From assembly GCA_030913385.1 (NCBI GenBank), contig CP133159.1, positions 890,584 through 954,583 on the forward strand: a stretch of 64,000 bases of DNA, read 5' to 3'. This stretch comes from Cytophagaceae bacterium ABcell3 (GTDB lineage: Bacteria; Bacteroidota; Bacteroidia; Cytophagales; Cytophagaceae). The notes beneath the pieces are model-generated. The model searched no databases. It was not told the DNA's origin and saw nothing but the letters and a program-made list of their open reading frames with translations. The position numbers and the translations under genes are program-made. This document shows positions 34,001-42,226 of the stretch, one piece after another. Each line of letters begins with the position of its first letter. Within the stretch, counting starts at the first letter, position 1.

Positions 34001-36569
34001 CCTGTGCACGGGACTGGTTTCGGAAAAGGATATTATGAATCCCGCACCTAAGGGTATCATTGGTTGAAAAGTTTGCTTGCGGAGCATAAGAGTAAATATG
34101 CTGCGTATAGGAGTCGGTGCAGCCTAGTTCATCTGTTATGGTGAGTGTTGGGGTATAACGCCTATAATGGCCATTGTGCTGGTAGCTTCTTGTAATGGTG
34201 GTATCATGGTCAAAAGTCAATGAGCCATTTCCAAAGTTCCAAGTCCTTTCAACGATTGGGGTGTTCCCGTTTTGTCGAGAGCTATCGGCAAAAATGACTT
34301 CAAAATCGTTGGAGCAAAACTGTGTCGTGTCTACCACAAACCTAGCTTCTGGGCCATTGACCACGATAGGTTCAGGATATATAAGCGAGTCTACACAGCC
34401 AAACTTGTCTTCAATAATCAAGCGAGGGTAAAAGATGCCGGTATCTGCGTATGTGTGACTGGTATTTCCATTTAGATATCGCTCAAACCTGTCATAGTGA
34501 CTTTCATTGTCAATAATTTCTCTTTCTGTCCCATCTCCAAAGTCCCAAGTGTAAGTGGCGATATTGCTGGAGTCGATACCAATTGTATTAAAGTTTACCG
34601 TTAGGTTCCTACAAATATCAAGGTTGTCTACAGAGAAGTTTGCTTCTTCATCTACAACTACGACCCTAATAGAGCGCTGGGTCAATTCAGAGGTATTAAT
34701 GTCTCTCAGCGTTAAGGTCACAATAAACCTTTTGTCTTCCTCATCGTCAGGGAAAGTATAGGATATTTCTCTTTCGGAAGTTTCGATCAATTCGCCATGC
34801 AGTTCCCATGAGACAACTTCGGCGTTTTCTGTGGTATCGGTAAATACAAAAGTATACTTATCGTCACAATCTCCAGGTCTTCCCACGCCGAAACCGCCTC
34901 CACCACCGCCGCCTCCTCCACCACCTCCACTGCCATCATCATCACAAAACTCGTTGACTAATACACTCTCTGGCTCTGAAGAAAAAGTACACCCTTGCTC
35001 GGTAATAGCTGTTACAAATGGGCTGTAAGCGCCTGCTTCTGTATAAACATGTGCTGCTTCTCCAGCCGCTACAGTGTCCTTTTCTCCATTTCCCCAATCA
35101 AAAATATAGCTTTGGACAGGGTCTAGAGATGTTACACGTGTTTCCATATTTACTCCATGTGGCATACAGCCTTCTTCAGGAAGCAACTCCGTAGTTATAG
35201 TCGGCCTTCTGTTTCTAATAGTTAATGCGGTACTGTTTTCACATTCAGCTTCGTTGCGGGCCGTCAGCCGTACTGTGTAATTGCGAAAAGCTTCAAAGCT
35301 ATGTGTTACTTCCTCATTGTCTTCTGTATTTAGGGTGGTGCCATCTCCAAAATTCCATGTATAGTCAATGGCATTTTCTGACTCATTGGTAAAGGTAACA
35401 TTGTGTGGCACTTGGCACCCGTCACGATGGTCTACACTAAAGTTGGCACTAGGCGCAGGTAAAACAACAATGTTTTGAGTCACAGTATCGCTACTGCACC
35501 CCGATAAATTGTTAGAATTGAAATACCTGATCTTCCAAGTTCCTTCTTGGTTAAAAGTATGGGTACGAATGGTTCCATTTCTCCAGTTTCCAACATCTTC
35601 AATGAACCAACGTCCGTTTGTACTAATTCCTGTAGTGTCGGTGGTAGACCTAAGTGTTATGCGGCTTCCTAGGCAAATAGTGTCTGGCGCATTAATCCCA
35701 GCTACAGGTCTGCCGATGATTACATTTCTATTTCCTGTTCCACGGAACGTAGTGGAGCATGTTTGGGTTGGGTTCATGGCAGTAATGCTGACAGAATAAA
35801 TACCCGGCTCAGAAAATTCGTGAGAGACAAAGGTTTCATTATCTTCACGCACATTTCCATCACCAAAATCCCAAATAAAGCTAAAGTTGTCACTTTCTGG
35901 TGATATATTTTCAAAAGTTGCGGTGTGTGGGGCTTCGCAACTAAAGTTATCGGTTGATAGGAAAGATGGGTTGATTTTATCATAAACCGTTACCAGCCGC
36001 TCAATAGCTTTAGAACCAGTGCAGCCTACACTATTTCGGACTATTAAAGAAGGGGAGTAGTTTCCTCTACTGCTATAGGTGTGGACAGGGGAGGTTTCTT
36101 CCTCAAAACTATCTCTGGTACCATCATTATAACTCCATTCCCAGTGCACAATTTCACCATCGCCTGGGGTGCTGTGATCGGTAAATGTTACATCTAAAGG
36201 AGGACAACCTTCTGTAACATCTACACTAAAATCTACATTAGGGTTACGGTAAACTTGAAACTGTGCGGACTTCTCTGATGATGACTCCCCGTCACTCACT
36301 ATAAGAGTAGCTTCATATAAGCCTGGCTCCAAAAAATTTCTTGTAAAATTTATACCAGAACCAGTACCTAATGAAGCTCCCGTGCTAAGGTTGCTGAATT
36401 GCCATTGATAAGAAAGTTCTTCGCCTATAGAGGGTGAGGCATCGAACTGGACAGTACGGCTACCACAAGAGTCGCCAGGTGTGAAATAAGTAAAATCTGC
36501 CTCTACCTGTGCGAATGCCTGAAAAGAGAGTAGGACAAAAACAAATAACACAAAACATGGATGCCTCAT
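28029..36569 (-). CDS. Giant PKD-repeat surface protein with T9SS type B sorting domain
   Basis: 2846 residues. A signal peptide (about 1-20) is followed by many PKD-type beta-sandwiches (YTWDFGDGT, HxYxxxGxYxVxL patterns) and a run of 12 glycines (548-559). From about residue 1244 there are long near-identical repeats. The last 90 residues are the gliding-motility-associated C-terminal domain (PNTFTPNNDGLNDYW, YNRWGNIMYE, DGTRNGQ, ATYYYVIEFKG), the type B sorting signal for secretion by T9SS. It is expected at the cell surface or released, as an adhesin or gliding-related protein. A -7 box lies about 50 bases upstream. The gene is alone. Confidence 0.93.
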   Translation of the reverse strand: MRHPCFVLFVFVLLSFQAFAQVEADFTYFTPGDSCGSRTVQFDASPSIGEELSYQWQFSNLSTGASLGTGSGINFTRNFLEPGLYEATLIVSDGESSSEKSAQFQVYRNPNVDFSVDVTEGCPPLDVTFTDHSTPGDGEIVHWEWSYNDGTRDSFEEETSPVHTYSSRGNYSPSLIVRNSVGCTGSKAIERLVTVYDKINPSFLSTDNFSCEAPHTATFENISPESDNFSFIWDFGDGNVREDNETFVSHEFSEPGIYSVSITAMNPTQTCSTTFRGTGNRNVIIGRPVAGINAPDTICLGSRITLRSTTDTTGISTNGRWFIEDVGNWRNGTIRTHTFNQEGTWKIRYFNSNNLSGCSSDTVTQNIVVLPAPSANFSVDHRDGCQVPHNVTFTNESENAIDYTWNFGDGTTLNTEDNEEVTHSFEAFRNYTVRLTARNEAECENSTALTIRNRRPTITTELLPEEGCMPHGVNMETRVTSLDPVQSYIFDWGNGEKDTVAAGEAAHVYTEAGAYSPFVTAITEQGCTFSSEPESVLVNEFCDDDGSGGGGGGGGGGGGFGVGRPGDCDDKYTFVFTDTTENAEVVSWELHGELIETSEREISYTFPDDEEDKRFIVTLTLRDINTSELTQRSIRVVVVDEEANFSVDNLDICRNLTVNFNTIGIDSSNIATYTWDFGDGTEREIIDNESHYDRFERYLNGNTSHTYADTGIFYPRLIIEDKFGCVDSLIYPEPIVVNGPEARFVVDTTQFCSNDFEVIFADSSRQNGNTPIVERTWNFGNGSLTFDHDTTITRSYQHNGHYRRYTPTLTITDELGCTDSYTQHIYSYAPQANFSTNDTLRCGIHNILFRNQSRAQVSSANQYTWIYGDGQIANGYAGNHRYTFADTGSYTVTLIVEDNGGCIDSLTRTDYVRLVRPVADFEIGPDTSRCVGSFSLPFTSTSTYSHTYTWDFGDGETSTTENVEVSHFYPQAGEYNVQLIVTGLNGCQDTTSKPVRIKGPIGELAVADTFLCLGEEMNAEVIGSNISSYYWDFGDLSSTSHLNESDSIAHLYNKPGKYVPNVILLSPEGCQITLSASDTVVVDSINAGPTANIECGDTHTMLSGFSALGLENYYWQGPDGVNFLPDSLSLTTEADVPGLYVLKAVDNICSMTDTVEVTTSGIVPTADAGDDQRLDCITGTAPLLGSTTTPETSFKWEGPAGATILPNDSTAAITINRPGEYTLTVIQKECTETDVAYVAECTLTPMDTTVAICANMAGLPAQYAGYDLTGLDYAVSGYQDSYVHWFNDENFTSPVDNPEATYLTDGGKYYAEVKSLDSAQTARAVVSLVVYDYVEVSFDEIPDACTASEPFDLTGAYPEGGVFRGATVSPEGLFTPPADSGLYEVSYKYVSEDGCADSLMREAVVVKVPLAPVATDTVRYCQNIADLPVLEATASGSNTLSWYKNDSLFASRPELGRHVVTEQYQVTQSNYLCESPATTITVVVDTTPVRPTITPEGPFCEASLQNLYVHGLEGSSFAWNDITGVDSLVYAENDSMQFVVADHDVSGNIVETSIDGCISDTSFYHVPVNLLPLTDAGEDKRLDCISGQIGLSGGPTGDGITYEWTGPEGSTFAGGNDIPSPVVDKPGWYYLTATENACSQLDSVYVLECTLTPMDTTVAICANMAGLPAQYGGYDLTSLNDAVSGYQDSYVHWFNDENFTSPVDNPEATYLTDGGKYYAEVKSLDSAQTARAVVSLVVYDYVEVSFDEIPDACTASEPFDLTGAYPEGGVFRGATVSPEGLFTPPADSGLYEVSYKYVSEDGCADSLMREAVVVKVPLAPVATDTVRYCQNIADLPVLEATASGSNTLSWYKNDSLFASRPELARQVVTEQYQVTQSNYLCESPATTITVVVDTTPVRPTITPEGPFCEASLQNLYVHGLEGSSFAWNDITGVDSLVYAENDSMQFVVADHDVSGNIVETSIDGCISDTSFYHVPVNLLPLTDAGEDKRLDCISGQIGLSGGPTGDGITYEWTGPEGSTFAGGDDIPSPVVDKPGWYYLTATENACSQLDSVYVLECTLTPVDTTVAICANMAGLPAQYGGYDLTSLNDAVSGYQDSYVHWFNDENFTSPVNNPEATYLTDGGKYFAEVKSLDSAQTARAVVSLVVYDYVEVSFDEIPDACTASEPFDLTGAYPEGGVFRGATVSPEGLFTPPADSGLYEVSYKYVSDDGCADSLMREAVVVKVPLAPVATDTVRYCQNIADLPVLEATASGSNTLSWYKNDSLFASRPELARQVVTEQYQVTQSNYLCESPATTITVVVDTVHQPQITPVGPICEGNEVSLPVRGLEGSEFSFQINTGQNSLNEQSTADSITFYVENDLVTGTVVETTLNGCVSDPEQIEIQVDLHPSEATVSGSKSDTTVYCLAEANKVLTGNTPLVGTGSWNIIHNTGDIGIMLEDHASMLTNFESMSDTLVAEWIISNGVCPQDTAILSVFPEEAFYPEVSLEALEPVCEGEEITLTAITGEGVGPTPAFRFFDQDGILPSSDSLQNTIDVTVHKNQSFYVEVISNHHCVYQQTGRSDIHYQDVHEIPNAEIITNADTICETDGPIIATAREDSNASLYEWFSPEEQFYSGNTPNSFELEAPSASGLYVLRVSAEICPPVYDSLYIKIYEQPEGWFTKEELYVTYQPGKETLLPLELAPLHYDTLSEVSWYPTDFLTFPESVDGETSDISIPYYVAQDEDFSTSYQVSMFTGPAGRGCQLTKDIVVNNYTPVKIPNTFTPNNDGLNDYWLIDGLEKYPQTVVRIYNRWGNIMYEDYHGYRQPWDGTRNGQLVPVATYYYVIEFKGSGDDSDYTSTGWVKILY
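29665..30392 (-). repeat. Partial third tandem repeat of the giant gene
   Basis: The first 728 bp or so of the unit, beginning TPVDTTVAICANM. The match stops after the coding stretch TTITVVVDT, where an unrelated domain follows. Confidence 0.85.
30393..31616 (-). repeat. 1224-bp tandem repeat, unit 2 of the giant gene
   Basis: The second unit has the same length as unit 1 and differs at scattered bases. It encodes two Ig/PKD-like domains and a cysteine-containing spacer (VLECTL) at its end. Confidence 0.9.
31617..32840 (-). repeat. 1224-bp tandem repeat, unit 1 of the giant gene
   Basis: A 408-codon unit beginning TPMDTTVAICANM. It is followed head to tail by a nearly identical unit at 30393-31616 and a partial third at 29665-30392. 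Nucleotide identity is very high even at silent positions, so the units are recent or homogenised by conversion. Confidence 0.9.
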
Positions 36570-36615
36570 AAATGAACAGGTGTCGAAAATTTAGTATGCG
36601 GTAATGTTTAAACTA

Positions 36616-36623
36616 CAAATATA
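36616..36623 (-). promoter_or_regulatory. -7 box of the giant T9SS gene
   Basis: On the minus strand TATATTTG matches TAnnTTTG exactly, 47 bases before the ATG at 36569. The rest of the 337-base gap (36570-36906) shows no gene. Confidence 0.5.
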
Positions 36624-36906
36624 CTTCAATATCAGCAAGTTGTTAATATTATTTAAATAAAATATATACTGTAGTATCACTTAATTTTTTTAAAGTTAAA
36701 GCATAAGTTCATTTTTCTCTCAGTAAGCTTGTAAGCGTCCTATATGGGTTGACAAGCGTAGAGGAAAGAGACATAACCGTTATAGGCGAAAAGGTGAGTT
36801 TGGTTGTGTTTGGGGGTGCTGTGGCCTTTGTTCGATGGAGGTGTTGCCATTAATTGTTTGGTGAAAGTATTACCTAGAAAAGGTCAATGCTATCACATAT
36901 CAAGTG

Positions 36907-38178
36907 CTAAAACCCTGTGCCTTTAATATCGGGGCTACGGGCCAACTCTTTATAGTGATTGTTTGAAAAGTTTTCGGTAATAGTTTTGTCAAGGAGTTTT
37001 AGCTGTTTTTTTAAAGACCCTTTTCTTTCTTGGGGTGCAATTGTCAGTAGATCAAATAGTATGGTTCGCATGCGCCTGACAACTTGGAGCGATGTAGCGC
37101 CATAATACTGAACCTCGTCAAGTCCTACTCTAAGTACATCATCCCATGAAGGCATGGGCGCATAAAGCCGGATGTTGTTGTCTTTGTCTTTCATGACTAG
37201 CGGTCTCATGTCTTTAACAACAAGCCTTCTCAATATATCGTGGATTTGGTCTAAGACCTGAACAGCCGTGGCAGGATCGTTGATACCTGTTGAATTTGCC
37301 CTAACAGCCATGTCGCTAAGCTGCCTTAGACCGTACATAATGTTGTTTTGTAGGGTGCGTGTACCTGAAAGAACGATATGTTCACCCAAGTCAAAATTTT
37401 TACTGCCATAGACTTTTGCTATTGGATACCCTTCAGGTAGAAAGCTTCCAGTCTGTGGCAAAAAATAAATGGCACAATTTTCTTTTTGGGCAAGGTCAAA
37501 GATTTTTTCATTGTCAATTTCTATTAATGCACCAGGCTGACTGCTAAATATTATTTGATCAGGTTCAGCCTTAGGATGTTCTAGTTTACTTTCAGATTTG
37601 AAAGGTTTTTTATAAATATCATTAACGGCCTGTCTAACTTGTGTGCCAACCCTGTTTATCAGAGAAGTAATTCTAACTGCCTGAATAATATGGTTACTAT
37701 AAACAGCAAATGTTCCTAAACTGATAATGGCAAACAGAAAAGCCAGACTAATTGATATGCCGGAAATAGTGCCGTCTTCAATTTGGGTCTTTCGGAGAGC
37801 TAATAAAATGACCAATGTATAGGTAAATGTACCTACAAAAACACCAATGGTAAAATGGCTAGGCCTATCTTGTAATAGAGAAGATAGGGTACGTGGGGAG
37901 TATTGGCTGCTTGCTAGTTGTATCGCTACCACTATAACGGTAAATATCAGTGCGAGCAATGTTGTTACCGAAGATGCTATAACAGATAGTGCAGTACGTG
38001 CAGTATCAGGCTCTCCTCTAAAAAAGGGCAGTGGCGGTTCGCCCCAATCTATTCGGCTGTCCATGTACAAAGATCCGGCAGCCACCAAAATGGCAATTAT
38101 AGCACCTAATACCGGGGCTATCCACAAATTGGTTTTTCTAAACTGTAAGACTCTTTTTACTAAACTTTTCCCTATCAT
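36907..38178 (-). CDS. DUF2254 family membrane protein
   Basis: 423 residues. Four hydrophobic segments lie in the first half (about 21-40, 63-90, 108-125 and 140-160). The family signatures TLLALIFTVIVVAIQLASSQYSPRTL and SGINDPATA (here STGINDPATAVQVLDQI) are present. The second half is a soluble cytoplasmic domain. DUF2254 proteins are uncharacterised membrane proteins with a possible channel or sensor role. It lies alone between the giant gene and the nos cluster on the same strand, with no sign of a link to either. Confidence 0.88.
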   Translation of the reverse strand: MIGKSLVKRVLQFRKTNLWIAPVLGAIIAILVAAGSLYMDSRIDWGEPPLPFFRGEPDTARTALSVIASSVTTLLALIFTVIVVAIQLASSQYSPRTLSSLLQDRPSHFTIGVFVGTFTYTLVILLALRKTQIEDGTISGISISLAFLFAIISLGTFAVYSNHIIQAVRITSLINRVGTQVRQAVNDIYKKPFKSESKLEHPKAEPDQIIFSSQPGALIEIDNEKIFDLAQKENCAIYFLPQTGSFLPEGYPIAKVYGSKNFDLGEHIVLSGTRTLQNNIMYGLRQLSDMAVRANSTGINDPATAVQVLDQIHDILRRLVVKDMRPLVMKDKDNNIRLYAPMPSWDDVLRVGLDEVQYYGATSLQVVRRMRTILFDLLTIAPQERKGSLKKQLKLLDKTITENFSNNHYKELARSPDIKGTGF

Positions 38179-38321
38179 TAGCAGAACCTACTGTTCTACA
38201 TTAAGACAGTTACACATGAAATTGTTTTTGGGATAGGTAGGCAGTACCCTTTTTTTGTGCCTGAAAACAGTGGTTTTGCTACTCCTTACCAAGCTTATTG
38301 CTCAAGCGGCTTTTGAACTTA

Positions 38322-39110
38322 TTAAAAATCCTTGTTTTTTGCTTTACGGAGATAAATAAACAAGGGTAGTATAACCCAAGCCACTTGAACAAGCACTGAA
38401 ATCAATACGCCTTTTGTTGTTCCGAAAAACTTATTGAAGACTGCTCCTGTATATCCCATTAGCGCTGCTGTTTCTAAGTTTAGCAAGACCATAATTCTGG
38501 ACAAATCTACTGGATTTAGCATAGTCATAGCAATGGCGACATTTTCAAGTGGGTAATCTTCGAAAACGAATAAAATCACAAGAAATATTCCATCGTAAAT
38601 TACTAAAGCAAAAAGCCATATAAGAATGGAAACACCAAAACCTTTTGTCCGGTCGTCGTGGTGGATGGATACTGCAAACGCAATGGCAGTGAAGATAAAG
38701 GTTAAGAATATTCCAGAACCCAATAACATGACCAAAAGAGGTATAGCGTCTGGGTCAGCTCCAAAGAATACAAATACCACACTGGTGCCGGCTACAAAAC
38801 TTAAGGCCAATGAACTCGAAAGACCAAGGTATTGACCCAGAAAAAGCTGGAAGCGTTTCATGGGTTGAGTCATCAGGAGCAAGGCAAATTCACGAGAGTT
38901 GTAATAGTAAATAGTGCCAAAAACAATACTTACCAATGGCACAATAAACAAGATTACATTTAAAAGACTCGGGATCGACTGGGAAAAGTCTGCGGAAAAA
39001 TAAAATAGCCCACCTGTAATTAATAAAAAAAACAGAAAATACAGGATAGCCCACGAACTTCTGAAGGTATCGTAAAAAGAGTACTTTACTATTTTTAAGC
39101 TATTGCTCAT
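38322..39110 (-). CDS. nosY: NosY, ABC transporter permease for NosZ maturation
   Basis: 262 residues with six membrane helices, an ABC-2 type permease. NosY works with the NosF ATPase and the periplasmic NosD to build the copper-sulfur CuZ centre of nitrous oxide reductase. The start overlaps the nosF stop by 4 bases, so translation is coupled. It is the last gene of the cluster. Assignment rests on membrane pattern, size and fixed gene order. Confidence 0.92.
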   Translation of the reverse strand: MSNSLKIVKYSFYDTFRSSWAILYFLFFLLITGGLFYFSADFSQSIPSLLNVILFIVPLVSIVFGTIYYYNSREFALLLMTQPMKRFQLFLGQYLGLSSSLALSFVAGTSVVFVFFGADPDAIPLLVMLLGSGIFLTFIFTAIAFAVSIHHDDRTKGFGVSILIWLFALVIYDGIFLVILFVFEDYPLENVAIAMTMLNPVDLSRIMVLLNLETAALMGYTGAVFNKFFGTTKGVLISVLVQVAWVILPLFIYLRKAKNKDF

Positions 39111-39850
39111 AATGCATTTTCTGGTTGGTGTTTCATAAATCTTTCAAAATCATCCTTATTCGTGATTCTTGCAATGGCTCTTTCTAAGGTATCTTCTTCT
39201 TGCGAGTGCAGTAATTGGTCTACAGGGCCTTGAAAGAATATTTTTCCATCAAGCAAAAAGATAATTTCATCTGCCAGCTCTTCAACTTCACTTAGAATAT
39301 GTGTAGTAATCATAATAGTTTTCCCCTTGTCTTTCTCTTTCTTAATAAGCTGTTTTAGCTTTAAATGAGAAAGCGGGTCAAGTCCAGTAGAAGGCTCATC
39401 AAAAATCAATATGTCGGGGTCAGACATGAGTGCCATTATGGCATTTACTTTTTGCTTCATCCCCCCTGACAGGTTTTTGAGCATCGATTTTAAATGTTCT
39501 TTTAACTGGAAATATTGAATTAAATGGTTGAAATCTGGAGAGATGCCTCTGACATTGCAAACCATCATCAATATTTCTTCTATATTAAGGTTCTCAGGGA
39601 AGTTAGCGATCTGTGGCATGTAGCCAATTTGCTTTCGGTATTCCCAGCCATTTTTTATATCCGCGCCATTAATGGTAATAAGTCCTTGATCTGGCTTTAC
39701 TAGTCCGAGTATATGCTTCAAAAGCGTGGTTTTTCCTGAGCCGTTAGGGCCAAGAAAAGCATAAATTTTCCCTGGAGACATTTTTAAATTGACCCCCTTA
39801 AGTACCTGTAGCTTTCGGAACGACTTTTCGATATTTTCTACAGAAATCAT
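39107..39850 (-). CDS. nosF: NosF, ABC transporter ATPase for NosZ maturation
   Basis: 247 residues with a complete nucleotide-binding domain: Walker A GPNGSGKTT (34-42), Q-loop at MPQIANFP, signature LSGGMKQK, Walker B ILIFDEPSTGLDP and the switch His in TTHIL. It energises the NosDFY complex. It overlaps nosD and nosY by 4 bases at either end. Confidence 0.94.
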   Translation of the reverse strand: MISVENIEKSFRKLQVLKGVNLKMSPGKIYAFLGPNGSGKTTLLKHILGLVKPDQGLITINGADIKNGWEYRKQIGYMPQIANFPENLNIEEILMMVCNVRGISPDFNHLIQYFQLKEHLKSMLKNLSGGMKQKVNAIMALMSDPDILIFDEPSTGLDPLSHLKLKQLIKKEKDKGKTIMITTHILSEVEELADEIIFLLDGKIFFQGPVDQLLHSQEEDTLERAIARITNKDDFERFMKHQPENAL

Positions 39851-41100
39851 TGCTTTAGGTTTATAGGTTTCATTAATGGTTCTTCGTCCGTAATAAATTC
39901 TGGTGTCAAAACAGGGGTTATTTTTTCCGCCAGTTCAAGCAAGTCTGTAAACATGCTACGCAGAAGTACAACAGAAGCAGGGCTTCTGCTAAGTAGATAT
40001 GAAAACAACTTTACTGGTCGGTGTGGAATATCACCTAGACCATCTTTGTCTAGATCATAACCTGTGTAACTACTCCAATAGTTCCCTGTAAAAGAGTTGC
40101 TTCCAGGACGTTTGGCATTTGCACTGACTTCAAATGTATTTGCTCTAAAGTTGTTATGGGTGATAATTAATTCATCACAGCTGCCCATCATTTTGACTCC
40201 CCAGCCATTGCGGCTTATTTCATTGTTACGGACTTCTGTACGGTTTGTGCCCTCTGCGAATATTCCGGTTGTGTTGTTTCGGAATACATTGTCTGAAATG
40301 TTACTGTCGGTAATATCTTTTAGCAACAGACCATAAGAAGCTGCTCCTTGGTTATTGGCAAAGTTGTTCTTTGTCATTGTAATTCTTTTGGAATACATAA
40401 CCGCTACACCTGCCCCATTTTTTATGAATGAGTTTTCTTGATAAAGGTTATCATCAGAAAACATAAAGTGCAAACCATAGCGAATATTTTTGCGGCTTAT
40501 ATTGTTGATGATATCTGAGTTTTTGGCAAATTCTAGATAAATGCCATCTCGGTGTCCTTCTACAGTGTTGTCTTTTATAGTATTATAATTACTGTTCCAA
40601 ATATGAATGGCATTGCCTGAGGAGGATTCTGTTTTAGCGTTTCCTGTTACATAATTGTTCTCAACAAGGCAGCTATCTGACTTTTCGAGATAAATCCCAA
40701 AGAAGGTATTTTCAAGCAAATTATCTTTTAGGACACAATGCTTGCTACGAATAAGTTTAATTGCCGCATAATCTCTTATGTAACTTATCTCAACATTTCT
40801 GAAGGTCAACCCCTCAATGGTCAAATTTTCAGTTTCCTGAACAGTAATTATCCCTTCTTTATTACCTGCATCAATTATGGCTTTCCCTTCACCTTTGATA
40901 TGCAGGCTTTTGGAAACAATAATGCCATTTTCTTTATACACGCCTTCTTTTACTACAATTGTATCATACTCCGATGCTTTGTCAACAGCAGATTGTATAG
41001 TAGTAATTGGGCAGGACGCACATACTTCTATGGTTTCAGCCTGAGAGAAGGCTGGAAGCATAAGGAGTATGAAAAGAAAATATGCAGTATTTTTTACCAT
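39847..41100 (-). CDS. nosD: NosD, periplasmic copper-centre assembly protein
   Basis: 417 residues: a signal peptide (about 1-21, ending SQAET), then repeated right-handed beta-helix (CASH) turns with Asn-ladder residues (NYNTIKDNTVEGHRDGIYLE, SDNLYQENSFIKNG, NRTEVRNNEISRNGWGVKMM), ending with a short helical tail. This is the NosD fold. It receives copper or sulfur for the CuZ site in the periplasm. The ATG overlaps the end of nosL by 7 bases. Confidence 0.94.
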   Translation of the reverse strand: MVKNTAYFLFILLMLPAFSQAETIEVCASCPITTIQSAVDKASEYDTIVVKEGVYKENGIIVSKSLHIKGEGKAIIDAGNKEGIITVQETENLTIEGLTFRNVEISYIRDYAAIKLIRSKHCVLKDNLLENTFFGIYLEKSDSCLVENNYVTGNAKTESSSGNAIHIWNSNYNTIKDNTVEGHRDGIYLEFAKNSDIINNISRKNIRYGLHFMFSDDNLYQENSFIKNGAGVAVMYSKRITMTKNNFANNQGAASYGLLLKDITDSNISDNVFRNNTTGIFAEGTNRTEVRNNEISRNGWGVKMMGSCDELIITHNNFRANTFEVSANAKRPGSNSFTGNYWSSYTGYDLDKDGLGDIPHRPVKLFSYLLSRSPASVVLLRSMFTDLLELAEKITPVLTPEFITDEEPLMKPINLKQ

Positions 41101-41567
41101 AACTTCGTGCTGATTTTTCGTACTTCATTCCAATCGACGATATTACCTCCCAATTCAGACTGATATTGTTCAGCCATTTCACTGTCACTAAATGCGGTTA
41201 AGAACAGACCCATGGGGCTAGGCAGTCCTTCAGAGTGAAGGAAAGTTGCTTGGTCTATTTCTATTAATGTTTCGGGATTGTCAAAGCTGGTTACCAGTAA
41301 CATAGCCATTTGCTTGCTGTCTTCCGTTTCGTTGACCCAAGATCCAAGGCATTCAATAGAGTCAAATTTGTATATTTTGCCTTTTGAACTCACTGCTTCT
41401 GTACCATATCGGGCATCAGAAATAATCATTTTGCAATGTTCGCATGAATCAAAACCATAGTTGATTGGCTGTGGTTCGGTAGTGCAGGACATGCACACAA
41501 AACCAATAAAAAGGGACAGGAAGTAAACAGCTCCCTTTTTGTAGGAGGTTAATGTTGCCATAGTCAT
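41094..41567 (-). CDS. nosL: NosL, copper-binding lipoprotein chaperone
   Basis: 157 residues. The lipobox-like VCMSC places the lipidated Cys near 28. The metal-binding signature is CEHCKMIISDARYG (Cys42, Cys45, Met47). NosL delivers copper(I) to NosD/NosZ. It overlaps the preceding membrane protein gene by 4 bases. The second Met, two codons in, is an alternative start. Confidence 0.93.
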   Translation of the reverse strand: MTMATLTSYKKGAVYFLSLFIGFVCMSCTTEPQPINYGFDSCEHCKMIISDARYGTEAVSSKGKIYKFDSIECLGSWVNETEDSKQMAMLLVTSFDNPETLIEIDQATFLHSEGLPSPMGLFLTAFSDSEMAEQYQSELGGNIVDWNEVRKISTKLW

Positions 41568-42154
41568 ATCTCTTCTTTTTTAATTTTTTTAGCATAAGTT
41601 TTCCAAAAAGCAAGTGCTCCGAATAGCATGGCCAGTCCTATCCCCGCCCCACCAATAGAAGGGAAAGAGAAGGCATGAAAGTTCAAAAGTTGCTTTGAAC
41701 CAATTAGTGGAGGGATGTAGGTCATGCCAGGTACTTTAATTGGCGCTGAAGGGTCAAGGTCTGTTCCGAATTTCACTAACCAAAGATAGAAGTCGGATAT
41801 CCCAGCTATTCCAGCGAGTGCCAAAAGGACAAGCCAGGTCATAATAAGTCCTCTTTTTGGAAATAGGGCCAACAAAAGCGCAGTGCCAATAAACCCGAAT
41901 GCAAACAGAGGCATGATCTCTAACTCTTTAAAAGAGTTTGCGTCTATAGGCGCCATGCCTATATAATGGTTTAAGATATTAAAGTTTTGGAGCGTAAACT
42001 CCGAATCGCCACCTATTTTGTTTATCCAGATGTGCATTTCCAGCCCCTCAGGGTACTGTGGTGCATCAAGATAAATTTTCCACATAGGGAAAAAGAACAG
42101 CAAGCTTAGTGAAGCGGCTGCAAGTATCATGAATATTGAAGGTAGACGGTTCAT
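41564..42154 (-). CDS. nos-cluster membrane protein of unknown function
   Basis: 196 residues from the ATG at 42154, chosen because residues before it (open to 42205) look non-coding. Helices lie at about 5-24, 89-107, 113-131 and 165-185, with a large periplasmic loop holding DAPQYPEGLEMHIWINKIGGD. It is a homologue-type gene often found between nosZ and nosL in Bacteroidota nos clusters, with no established role. The fixed position suggests a part in copper delivery or electron supply to NosZ; that is inference. No heme-binding motif is visible. Confidence 0.75.
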   Translation of the reverse strand: MNRLPSIFMILAAASLSLLFFFPMWKIYLDAPQYPEGLEMHIWINKIGGDSEFTLQNFNILNHYIGMAPIDANSFKELEIMPLFAFGFIGTALLLALFPKRGLIMTWLVLLALAGIAGISDFYLWLVKFGTDLDPSAPIKVPGMTYIPPLIGSKQLLNFHAFSFPSIGGAGIGLAMLFGALAFWKTYAKKIKKEEI

Positions 42155-42226
42155 TGTTGGAGTATTTGAGGGTGAGATAACCCGTGACCAAAGGGCCACG
42201 GGCATTGGGCACTTGTAATAAGTAAT

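Noticed and set aside
34831-35028. Poly-proline small ORF on the plus strand
   Set aside because: It is the complement of the glycine run of the giant gene.
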